In this document: positions 1-5,379 of the stretch, one piece after another
Layout of the letters: each line of letters begins with the position of its first letter
Numbering within the stretch: position 1 is the stretch's first letter
DNA from: Phycisphaerales bacterium
GTDB taxonomy: Bacteria; Planctomycetota; Phycisphaerae; Phycisphaerales; UBA1924
Assembly: GCA_026982035.1 (NCBI GenBank)
Contig: JALSHW010000042.1
Span: 1-5,379, forward strand
Direction: 5' to 3'
Length of the DNA stretch: 5,379 nt
The notes under the pieces: generated by a model
The model's input: only the letters and a program-made list of their open reading frames with translations
What the model was told of the DNA's origin: nothing
Database searches by the model: none
Translations under genes and position numbers: made by a program

Positions 1-388
1 CCGATGCACTCGGCTCCGGGGCCGTAAACATGCCATCTAAAAAAGTCTGAATATACAAATTCGTCCCCCCCACAACCACAGGCCGAACCCCATCACCAAC
101 CAACCGCCCAACCAAATCATCGGCCCGCCCCAACCAATCCGCCACCGTAAACCGTTCGCCCGGATCAACAATATCAATCAGGTGGTGAACTGTGCCGTCC
201 ATTTCCTCAGCCGTCGGTTTGGCGGTGCCGATATCCATCCCACGATAAATCTGATACGCATCCGCCGTCACGGCCTCACCCATCGGCAACCCCCGCCGCT
301 CAAACTCTCGGCACAACGCCACCGCCAAAGCCGTCTTACCCCCAGCAGTCGGACCAACAATAACAGGATATCGAAACTCGCCAGACAT
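1..388 (-). CDS. miaA: tRNA dimethylallyltransferase MiaA, N-terminal part (runs off the left edge)
   Basis: This is the first 129 codons of a gene that continues past position 1. MiaA transfers a dimethylallyl group from DMAPP to N6 of A37 in tRNAs reading UNN codons, acting in the cytoplasm. Seen in the translation: a P-loop near residues 11-20 (VGPTAGGKTALA), where the family usually has GPTASGKT; DAYQIYRGMDIGTAKPT at about 45-61, matching the family's D-S-x-Q-[VI]-Y-[RK]-G-M-D-I-G-T-A-K-P block, including the catalytic-site Asp; HHLIDIVDPGERFTVADW, the family's HHLID(I/V)xDP block; and VVVGGTNLYIQTFLDG, matching the VVGGTGLY block with its substrate-binding Thr. The ATG at 386-388 leaves about nine residues before the P-loop, as is usual. 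No convincing Shine-Dalgarno precedes it. It starts 40 bp after the stop of the membrane protein gene, so co-transcription is possible. Codon third positions are overwhelmingly G or T, opposite to the other genes here. Identification is secure; the C-terminal half is not in the window. Confidence 0.95.
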   Translation of the reverse strand, partial: MSGEFRYPVIVGPTAGGKTALAVALCREFERRGLPMGEAVTADAYQIYRGMDIGTAKPTAEEMDGTVHHLIDIVDPGERFTVADWLGRADDLVGRLVGDGVRPVVVGGTNLYIQTFLDGMFTAPEPSAS

Positions 389-428
389 ACTCAAACTGTA
401 GCCGATCCATCGAAAATCATATTGAAAT

Positions 429-980
429 TCACTTGGATCGCGCCGCCGGAAGGATGCCGATCAGCACCATCAAAACTCCGCCAGCAATGACCCAGAGCCG
501 GGATTTTGGGGTCATGACCAATTTTTCGAGTCGGGAATATTGGGGAGCAAAGGCCGGGCGATCCAAGGCAGCAGGTTCGAGAAGTTCAAAAATCATCGGG
601 TCGGCGCGATGGCCCGGCACAAGCAAGGCGTCGTGATCGGCGGGGATCATGCCGAGGTTGGACTGGGCGAGGAGGCCGAGGGTGTCGGGGTTTTTATTTT
701 CGATGGCGGCGATCATGCCTTGGTAGGACACATTCCGTGCGATATTTTCTTGCTCGGCGACGAGCGCGAGATTCCGCTGATGGCGGGTCCATTCCAGATC
801 AGCGTTGAGCGGGAGAATGGCGGCGGCGACGATAAGAATAATGCCAGAGATGAAAAATGCCCAGCGGGAAATTTCCGAGGCGGCGGAGTCGAACCGGGGG
901 GTGGTTTGGGGGATTGGGATGGATTGCAATTGTTCCACATCGAACAATCGGCAAATTGGCGGGCTGGGCTCCAGTGGCAC
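429..980 (-). CDS. Two-TM membrane protein with an FtsB/DivIC-like middle region, function unknown
   Basis: A 183-residue protein that I cannot assign to a named gene. Visible: a proline-rich, probably cytoplasmic N-terminus (1-38); a strong hydrophobic segment at about 40-58 (WAFFISGIILIVAAAILPL); a charged, probably helical stretch at 61-95; the segment NPDTLGLLAQSNLGMIPAD at 97-115; a soluble part to about 155; and a second hydrophobic segment at about 161-178, ending in a basic tail (ARSK). Topology is probably N-in/C-in with about 100 residues outside. The TM, helix and 'P-x-x-[LI]-x-x-LA-x-x-x-LGMI-P' order recalls DivIC/FtsB/FtsL proteins, but a second C-terminal TM is not typical of them, so this is only a suggestion. 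The GTG at 978-980 is the first possible start after an in-frame stop. An AAGGTGG sits only 3 nt before it, which is too close, so the true start could be slightly downstream (for example the CTG at codon 3 or the GTG at codon 15). The opposite-strand frame over this region spans the terminator hairpin and looks spurious. Confidence 0.75.
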   Translation of the reverse strand: MPLEPSPPICRLFDVEQLQSIPIPQTTPRFDSAASEISRWAFFISGIILIVAAAILPLNADLEWTRHQRNLALVAEQENIARNVSYQGMIAAIENKNPDTLGLLAQSNLGMIPADHDALLVPGHRADPMIFELLEPAALDRPAFAPQYSRLEKLVMTPKSRLWVIAGGVLMVLIGILPAARSK

Positions 981-1114
981 GAACCACCTTGTTTGTGCGC
1001 ACGGAAGTGGATGTTAGTGAAGGGTGAAATTTTTTGTGTGTGGAGTAAAAAACCGGGAACACGAATATCGTGTTCCCGGTGGGGATTATGTAGGCAGATT
1101 ATCTGGGTTGCTTG
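981..1114. other. Intergenic region between the FG-GAP protein gene and the membrane protein gene
   Basis: 134 bp. Its right part holds the intrinsic terminator. The remaining 981-1046 should contain the promoter of the membrane protein gene (and perhaps miaA), but I see no convincing -35/-10 pair there. Confidence 0.6.
1047..1080 (-). terminator. Rho-independent terminator of the FG-GAP protein gene
   Basis: A perfect 12-bp inverted repeat (1052-1063 with 1069-1080, ACCGGGAACACG / CGTGTTCCCGGT) flanks a 5-nt loop, with one more A-T pair possible inside it. Read on the minus strand, the stem runs directly into a T tract (complement of the A run 1047-1052). The hairpin begins 34 nt after the TAA at 1115-1117, the right place to end that transcript. 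The + strand side has no T run, so it is directional. Confidence 0.9.
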
Positions 1115-3778
1115 TTATGGCGTGCGAACGACATAAGCCTTGCCAGCTGGGACGACGCTCATGGTGTTTTTGTCACAGTCAGAGTGTGGTGGGTATGCAA
1201 TATCGTTCCAAGTTGGTGGGTCCTCGTGGGTGTTCGGGTGAGCACCGGCTGGGTCGTACAGTCCTGGATCATAGCTTGGGTACCGATGTGCTTGTCTTGG
1301 GAAGCCTCGAATGCCAATGAATGCGTCGTCTTTGCCGTCTTCGGCGATGCCACTCCATATTGGCCATGCATTGAGATTGTCGGTGTTAATATGAATGCCG
1401 TTTTTATTGAACTTGGTATCGAATTTTTGTGTACACAGGTTCGCATGTTCAGGGATATATGAGGTGAGGATTGAGATGTCTGGGGTTATTGTGTTAATGT
1501 CAACAACAATTATCCCCTTTGTATTTGTATTATCGAGGGGAGTGCAGTTGGAGTCTTGTTTGCAAAACCCTCTGGTATTTGAGTTTGTGACCAAGAAGAG
1601 TTCGTGGTCTCCCTGGATATCCCCGTCGTGGTTGCCTGCTATTCGGAAGCCGCCGATGGCGGCGTATGCGGATGTAATGCCGATCTGTTGGTATGTTGTA
1701 CTGAAATAGGCGATCGTTGATCGGCTGATTGCGAAGGCGTTTTCGTCATCAATGTGTTGAATATTATTGATGGATAAGGGGATGGAATATACGCCGTCTG
1801 CTTCACCGACCTCTGAGTCCCAGATTTCAGTCATTGCCAATGGTCGATTGATAACTCCGTTGTCATCTGTGCCGAATGTATAGGAGAGTCTTGAGTAGAG
1901 GTCTGGGATGACATGGGCTCTGCTTCTCCGTCTATTGTGGATGACAAAGTCTGGGTCGTCGTTTCCGTTGAGATCGATTCCGGCTTCGATTGATGAGCCG
2001 ACGGCTGCCGTTTCCGAGGAGTAGCCGTCTGCAGAATCTCCGGCGAAAACAAAATCGGCGTGTTCGCTTGTGAACCCGATTTGATTGTCTGCCATCGGGC
2101 GAGTTTTTACTGTTTCACGAATAATAATTGGGCCGGCTCCGATGACGGCTGACGGATTAACTTGTGGTTGAATGTTTGGTCCAAGGTAGTACTTTGGAAG
2201 AAGATCTGAGAAGGCCAAGCCGCTGGCATCTCGGTTTATTCCCGAGTTGGATAAGAAGAGGTATACGGCACCTTCGTGTTTCACTGCAATCGGATTATCG
2301 TTGCCGTCTACCTCTCCACTATTGAACGGATCGTTTAAGTTGGTTTTGAATAATCCGTCACTGGTGTTGTGATTCCGGAAATGGTGTGGAGCTGAGACGA
2401 CGAGGTCTAGGTTTCCGTCCCCGTCGACATCACCGGCGGGGTCGATGTCGTAACCGAAGTGGCGCCCGTAGAACTGCGGGGCATACAGCGGTGGGGTTCC
2501 GTCGTCAGTTTTGTATCCTTGGTGTCCAGTGATTCGTACGCTGTAGTCATCTTCTGAGTATTTGAGTGGGAGATCGTCTGTGATGCCATCGCTTCCCATC
2601 ATGATGGGGAGTGCTGTTGAGTTACAGAAATCATCTGGGGAATCTTGGTTTATTCTTGTTTTGATGTTCTGGAAAACATCCTTTGTTGGCAGGAGGAAGA
2701 TCCATGCAGCACCCGGGGCGTATTTTCGGCCGCCCGAACCCATGTAGTCGCCGTTGGCGGTATCTCGGTAGAACTTTGAGGCAAGAAGAAGATCTTGTTG
2801 TCCATCGTTGTTGAAGTCAAGGTCGAATCCATCGGAGGGGTCTGGTGAGTAGGTGGGGTTTTTCGGGACTGGGCCGTGGTGTGATTGGTATCCGAATTCG
2901 AGGGCCCTTTGATCTCCGGTTGAGATGGCGCCCTTGATTTCGATGAGTTTGACCCATCGTTCGGTTGGGTCGTTGTTCAGGTTGTATTGACTTGTAAAGG
3001 CCCAAATTTCAACGAGGCCGTCGTATCCGACGCCGTCTGCGAACGGGTCGGCAGAGTTTACTTTTCCATTGGCCGAGAGGAGGACATCGTCTCGGCCGTC
3101 GCCGTCGATATCGCCGATGGCGTTGATTTCGTGGGACCAGAGGGAGTTTGCGCGGTGTCCCCAAAAATTGTCTCCGATGCGCCTGGTATTGCTGTCGTAG
3201 GTTGCGACTGAGGGTTGGTTGAAGGTACTTTTTCGTTGGTCTGCGTTGTTGGTGTTGGTGTCATCGAGTTGCCCGGGACCGCTGTAGTCTGGTTTTCCCG
3301 ACATGATTCTGACGAAACCTACATACTCTGCTTCGTGATTGAAGTGGACACGGCAACTGTTCATGTTGGCTTCGGTGAAAGCGAGTTGGGTGTCTCCGTT
3401 GTACCAGGTGAGTCCAAAGTCTCCGTATCCATCGTCGTCCACATCGCCGAGGCCGGACCCTGCGTAGGCAAGCACATCTCCGTATGGTTCAAAGTCGAGA
3501 GGGGCTCCTGAATTATCTGTTGGGAGAACGGGCGTGGGGACTGGTGATGTATACCAATCGCTGTCCCAGCGTGTGATTCTGTCGATGTCGTCGGCCCAGT
3601 TGATTTCCCCTCGGATGGACATTTCTACTTCTGGGGCACCAGCGGTGAATCGCTCTCCTGATCCTGCGGTTGTTGTGACACCTGGGTCTCCGAGTTGTAT
3701 TTCTGTTTGTGCGATTGCGGTGGTTGAGCCACAGACCATAAGCGACAGGGCTGTGAGATATTTATATTGATGTGTCAT
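1115..3778 (-). CDS. Secreted FG-GAP repeat protein, predicted seven-bladed beta-propeller
   Basis: An 887-residue exported protein of unknown specific role; FG-GAP propellers generally bind ligands or surfaces and carry Ca2+ in their loops. Residues 1-23 form a Sec signal peptide with a hydrophobic core (LTALSLMVCG) and a probable cleavage site AIA|Q at 23/24. Calcium-type D-x-D-x-D-G motifs occur at 112-120 (DVDDDGYGD), 223-231 (DIDGDGRDD), 319-329 (DLDFNNDGQQD), 450-458 (DVDGDGNLD) and 602-610 (DLNGNDDPD), with degenerate copies near 714-726 and 811-820. Each is followed by a strand such as DLVVSAP and later by a closing strand: YVGFVRIMSG, YDGLVEIWAF, APGAAWIFLL, HEGAVYLFLS, TKGIIVVDI, and PAGKAYVVRTP at the very C-terminus. 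I read about seven blades from residue 100 to the end. There is no C-terminal TM, LPxTG, PEP-CTERM or obvious type IX sorting tail, so release into the periplasm or medium is likely. Mature cysteines are C142, C385, C739, C745, C782 and C868. The ATG is supported by a good Shine-Dalgarno. By eye it is more AT-rich than its neighbours. The family call is confident; the function is unknown. Confidence 0.9.
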   Translation of the reverse strand: MTHQYKYLTALSLMVCGSTTAIAQTEIQLGDPGVTTTAGSGERFTAGAPEVEMSIRGEINWADDIDRITRWDSDWYTSPVPTPVLPTDNSGAPLDFEPYGDVLAYAGSGLGDVDDDGYGDFGLTWYNGDTQLAFTEANMNSCRVHFNHEAEYVGFVRIMSGKPDYSGPGQLDDTNTNNADQRKSTFNQPSVATYDSNTRRIGDNFWGHRANSLWSHEINAIGDIDGDGRDDVLLSANGKVNSADPFADGVGYDGLVEIWAFTSQYNLNNDPTERWVKLIEIKGAISTGDQRALEFGYQSHHGPVPKNPTYSPDPSDGFDLDFNNDGQQDLLLASKFYRDTANGDYMGSGGRKYAPGAAWIFLLPTKDVFQNIKTRINQDSPDDFCNSTALPIMMGSDGITDDLPLKYSEDDYSVRITGHQGYKTDDGTPPLYAPQFYGRHFGYDIDPAGDVDGDGNLDLVVSAPHHFRNHNTSDGLFKTNLNDPFNSGEVDGNDNPIAVKHEGAVYLFLSNSGINRDASGLAFSDLLPKYYLGPNIQPQVNPSAVIGAGPIIIRETVKTRPMADNQIGFTSEHADFVFAGDSADGYSSETAAVGSSIEAGIDLNGNDDPDFVIHNRRRSRAHVIPDLYSRLSYTFGTDDNGVINRPLAMTEIWDSEVGEADGVYSIPLSINNIQHIDDENAFAISRSTIAYFSTTYQQIGITSAYAAIGGFRIAGNHDGDIQGDHELFLVTNSNTRGFCKQDSNCTPLDNTNTKGIIVVDINTITPDISILTSYIPEHANLCTQKFDTKFNKNGIHINTDNLNAWPIWSGIAEDGKDDAFIGIRGFPRQAHRYPSYDPGLYDPAGAHPNTHEDPPTWNDIAYPPHSDCDKNTMSVVPAGKAYVVRTP

Positions 3779-3783
3779 GCTCG

Positions 3784-3790
3784 CTCCTTT
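3784..3790 (-). promoter_or_regulatory. Shine-Dalgarno of the FG-GAP protein gene
   Basis: On the minus strand AAAGGAG lies 5 nt before the ATG at 3776-3778. It is the only strong ribosome binding site in front of any gene in this window and fixes the start, which also gives a well-formed signal peptide. Confidence 0.8.
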
Positions 3791-3829
3791 TGAAAATGAA
3801 CAGTGCTGTCTTAATCCTTATTTTACACT

Positions 3830-3858
3830 ACTAGAAGTTTGGTTTTGGTGCTTGCCAA
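3830..3858 (-). promoter_or_regulatory. Possible sigma70-type promoter for the FG-GAP protein gene
   Basis: On the minus strand TTGGCA (3853-3858; 5 of 6 to the -35 consensus) is followed after 17 nt by TCTAGT (3830-3835; 4 of 6 to the -10 consensus, but lacking the important second-position A). The position, about 50-80 nt before the start codon, is reasonable. A better -10 match, TAAAAT (3820-3825), lies nearby but has no -35 at proper spacing. If TCTAGT is used, transcription would start near 3823, giving a leader of roughly 45 nt. Weak evidence. Confidence 0.25.
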
Positions 3859-3888
3859 TTTTGATGCTCTGCAGAATATTCATCAAAA
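3859..3888. promoter_or_regulatory. Dyad-symmetric element, possible operator, upstream of the FG-GAP protein gene
   Basis: TTTTGATG (3859-3866) and CATCAAAA (3881-3888) form a perfect 8-bp inverted repeat around a 14-nt centre that itself contains the palindrome TCTGCAGA. It directly abuts the candidate -35 hexamer, a typical place for an activator or repressor site. As RNA from nadA it would make a weak AU-rich hairpin without a following U run, so it is unlikely to be the nadA terminator. An 8-bp dyad in AT-rich DNA can arise by chance. Confidence 0.3.
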
Positions 3889-3972
3889 ATCTTTCCAACA
3901 TCAAGACGAAGGTTTCTAGACGATTTGTTTAGTATGCAGGATCGGAGTTTGGGTAGGTTTAGAAGCGTGTGT

Positions 3973-5229
3973 TTATGGTGCGGGTTGGGGGGAGGCGGTG
4001 TGGGCGAGCATTCGGTTGAGGGCGAGGAGGGCTTGTTTTTGGGCCTCGGGGTGGACGGCGATGATGTTGTGTTCGATGGGTTGGTTGTCTTTGGTGGGTT
4101 GGCCGTCGGGGGTCAGGGCGCAGAGGCCGTCGAGGATCCAGAGGATGTGGGGTTGGTTGATTCGGTACATTGTTGTGCAGAGGCATTGGCAGTCGGAGAG
4201 CATGTTGACTTCGACGCCTCGGTCGCGGTGTGCGTTTGCCAGGCGGTTGACGAGATGGACCTCGGTGCCGACGGCCCACCTTGATCCCGGGGGGGCGTTG
4301 GCGATGGTGTTGATGATGAACTCGGTTGAGCCGGCCAGGTCGGAAAGGTCGACGACTTCTTTGGTGCATTCTGGATGGACGAGGATTTGGACTGGCTCGG
4401 TGTTCGGGGGGAGGTCTTTGTTGTCCTCGTGGATTTGGGTGCAGTGTTCTGGGGCAAAGAGCATGTGGACGCTGCAATGTCCTGCCCACAAGATGGTTGT
4501 GGCGTTGTATAACTGTTTGTCGGACGCTCCGCCGAGGGGGTGGCCTTGGTCTGTTTTTTTGGGGTCGTAGATGCAGGTGTTGTTGACGACATCGATGCCA
4601 AAGTTTGCGGAGGTGTTTCTGCCGAGGTGTTGGTCTGGGAGGAAGAGGACTTTTATATTTTCGTTTTCTTTGCGGGGGATGGTGCCGCCGTTCATCGCCC
4701 ATTCAAAGACTTGTTGTGCGTTGGAGGAGGTGCAGCAGGCGCCGCCGTGTTGTCCTACGAACGCTTTGATGGCGGCGGTGGAGTTGACATAGGTGATGGG
4801 GATGATGCGGCCTTGCCAGTTTTGTTGTTTGAGAGATTCGTGGATGATGTCCCATGCTTCGACGGTTTGTTCATAGTCGGCCATGTCGGCCATGGAGCAG
4901 CCGGCCGACAAGTCTGGGAGAATGACTTTGACGGAGTCGGGGGTGAGGATGTCTGCGGTTTCTGCCATGAAGTGGACGCCGCAGAAGACGATGTGTTGGA
5001 CTGGGGTTCCTGCTTGCGATCTTTCTTCGACTACAGAAGCCGCGAGTTGTGCGAGTTTGAGGGAGTCTCCGGTGAAGTCGGCGTGTTGGACGACGGCGTC
5101 CATTTGGTAGTGGTGGCCGAGGATGAGGAGTTTTTTGCCGAGTTGTTTTCGGCGTTGTTGTATGCGGGTGAAGAGTTCTTGCTCGGAGAGTTGGTGGTAA
5201 GAATCGGGGATGGAGGGTTGCCAGAGCAT
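3973..5229 (-). CDS. nadA: Quinolinate synthase NadA (long, Bacillus-type)
   Basis: A 418-residue cytoplasmic [4Fe-4S] enzyme that condenses iminoaspartate (from NadB or an aspartate dehydrogenase) with dihydroxyacetone phosphate to give quinolinate, which NadC turns into nicotinate mononucleotide. Visible family blocks: ILGHHYQMD (36-44); FTGDSLKLAQLA (52-63); VFCGVHFMAETADIL (81-95); LPDLSAGCSMADMADYE (104-120), with first cluster ligand C111; ITYVNSTAAIKAFVG (145-159); CTSSNAQQVFEWA (166-178); FLPDQHLGRNT (196-206); GHCSVH (250-255); ILVHPECTKEVVDLSD (282-297), with second ligand C288; GTEVHLVNRL (321-330); and DCQCLCTTMYRI (346-357), where C351 best aligns as the third ligand. The end, ALLALNRML, is also the usual NadA terminus. 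It is longer than the roughly 370 residues of Bacillus NadA, mainly through small insertions near 70-78, 181-191 and 222-240. The ATG at 5227-5229 gives an N-terminus of family-like length but has no Shine-Dalgarno, and the frame is open upstream. nadB and nadC are not in the window. Codons end almost always in C or A. Confidence 0.97.
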   Translation of the reverse strand: MLWQPSIPDSYHQLSEQELFTRIQQRRKQLGKKLLILGHHYQMDAVVQHADFTGDSLKLAQLAASVVEERSQAGTPVQHIVFCGVHFMAETADILTPDSVKVILPDLSAGCSMADMADYEQTVEAWDIIHESLKQQNWQGRIIPITYVNSTAAIKAFVGQHGGACCTSSNAQQVFEWAMNGGTIPRKENENIKVLFLPDQHLGRNTSANFGIDVVNNTCIYDPKKTDQGHPLGGASDKQLYNATTILWAGHCSVHMLFAPEHCTQIHEDNKDLPPNTEPVQILVHPECTKEVVDLSDLAGSTEFIINTIANAPPGSRWAVGTEVHLVNRLANAHRDRGVEVNMLSDCQCLCTTMYRINQPHILWILDGLCALTPDGQPTKDNQPIEHNIIAVHPEAQKQALLALNRMLAHTASPQPAP

Positions 5230-5379
5230 GTTTTGATTGTAGGAGGAGAAGAGAAGATTTTGCCACAGGGGGGGAGGAGGGATGGAGAAGATGGAAGCGA
5301 AAGTGTGCGGGGGTGGTTCCGAAGAAGTAGGATGTGTGGTGATGATGGCTGAGACGGGCTTTATTCCGATGGTGGGGTT
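5230..5379 (-). other. Region upstream of nadA, open in the nadA frame, no recognisable gene
   Basis: On the minus strand these 150 bp are pyrimidine-rich and form exactly 50 stop-free codons in frame with nadA, rich in Pro, Ser and Thr, with no ATG, GTG or TTG. The encoded sequence looks like no known domain, and NadA proteins normally begin close to the ATG at 5229. I take it as the 5' leader and upstream spacer, but an N-terminal extension starting beyond the window cannot be excluded. No Shine-Dalgarno, promoter or hairpin was evident. Confidence 0.5.

Larger units (their letters stand above)
3779..3972. other. Intergenic region between nadA and the FG-GAP protein gene
   Basis: 194 bp, clearly more AT-rich than its surroundings. 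Beyond the dyad element, promoter candidate and Shine-Dalgarno listed separately, nothing coding or structured was seen. In particular, no hairpin with a T tract follows the nadA stop, so nadA may end by a Rho-type mechanism or read through. Confidence 0.7.

Noticed and set aside
540..1136. A 198-codon open frame on the + strand opposite the membrane protein gene
   Set aside because: It runs through the terminator hairpin and the intergenic gap, has no recognisable domain, and is explained by the C-ending codons of the minus-strand gene, whose two clean TM segments make it the better choice.
1934..1942. TGTGGATGA, one mismatch from a DnaA box
   Set aside because: A single imperfect copy inside the FG-GAP coding region and far from the skew flip; no cluster and no matches at 380-540.
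3731..3740. Cys16 of the FG-GAP protein as a lipoprotein lipobox
   Set aside because: The preceding residues L-M-V do not fit the [LVI][ASTVI][GAS]C pattern, and a good signal peptidase I site (AIA|Q) follows at residue 23.
3820..3825. TAAAAT as the -10 of the FG-GAP gene promoter
   Set aside because: No -35-like hexamer lies 16-18 nt upstream (the sequence there is CCAAAA / ACCAAA) and there is no extended -10 TGn.
3959..4702. A 247-codon minus-strand frame overlapping nadA out of frame
   Set aside because: Its product is Arg/Pro/His-rich, an artefact of shifted reading of C/A-ending codons.
4540..5352. A 270-codon open frame on the + strand opposite nadA, with an AGGAGG-like purine run near 5240
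   Set aside because: The translation is Gly/Val/Asp-rich low complexity, as expected from the complement of C/A-ending NadA codons. nadA itself is unambiguous, and the purine run has no suitable start codon and frame after it.
1..5379. Possible defence, mobile or CRISPR system
   Set aside because: No transposase, integrase, nuclease, toxin-antitoxin pair, direct-repeat array or terminal inverted repeats were seen; the genes are housekeeping (miaA, nadA) plus two proteins without such motifs.

Overview
The window is an ordinary-looking chromosomal segment from a free-living, probably Gram-negative bacterium of medium-high GC content. All four recognisable genes lie on the minus strand. The mix of a large secreted FG-GAP protein, a Bacillus-type long NadA and mostly weak ribosome binding sites would fit an aquatic bacterium such as a planctomycete (Phycisphaerae-like). 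That placement is a guess; no taxonomic marker is present.

Layout from right to left, the direction of transcription: (1) nadA, quinolinate synthase of de novo NAD synthesis, 5229-3973. Its frame stays open, without an ATG/GTG/TTG, to the right edge. (2) A 194-bp intergenic region with a dyad-symmetric element, a weak promoter candidate and a good Shine-Dalgarno. (3) A large exported FG-GAP protein, 3778-1115, read here as a seven-bladed beta-propeller and closed by a textbook intrinsic terminator at 1047-1080. (4) A 183-residue protein with two membrane segments, 980-429. Its middle part resembles the TM / helix / 'LAxxxLGMI-P' layout of FtsB/DivIC-type division proteins. (5) The N-terminal 129 codons of miaA, the tRNA A37 dimethylallyltransferase, from 388 off the left edge.

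The genes do not form an obvious pathway. The membrane protein and miaA (40 bp apart) may be co-transcribed. The FG-GAP gene appears to be its own unit, and no terminator was seen after nadA. No mobile element, CRISPR array, tRNA or rRNA was seen.

The most unusual signal is compositional. All four genes share one strand, yet miaA uses almost only G/T-ending codons while nadA uses almost only C/A-ending codons, and GC skew on the + strand flips sign at about 390-480. The direction of the flip (C-rich to G-rich) is that of a replication origin, but no origin elements are visible. A recent inversion boundary or an assembly join is at least as likely. No clearly new defence or mobile system was recognised.
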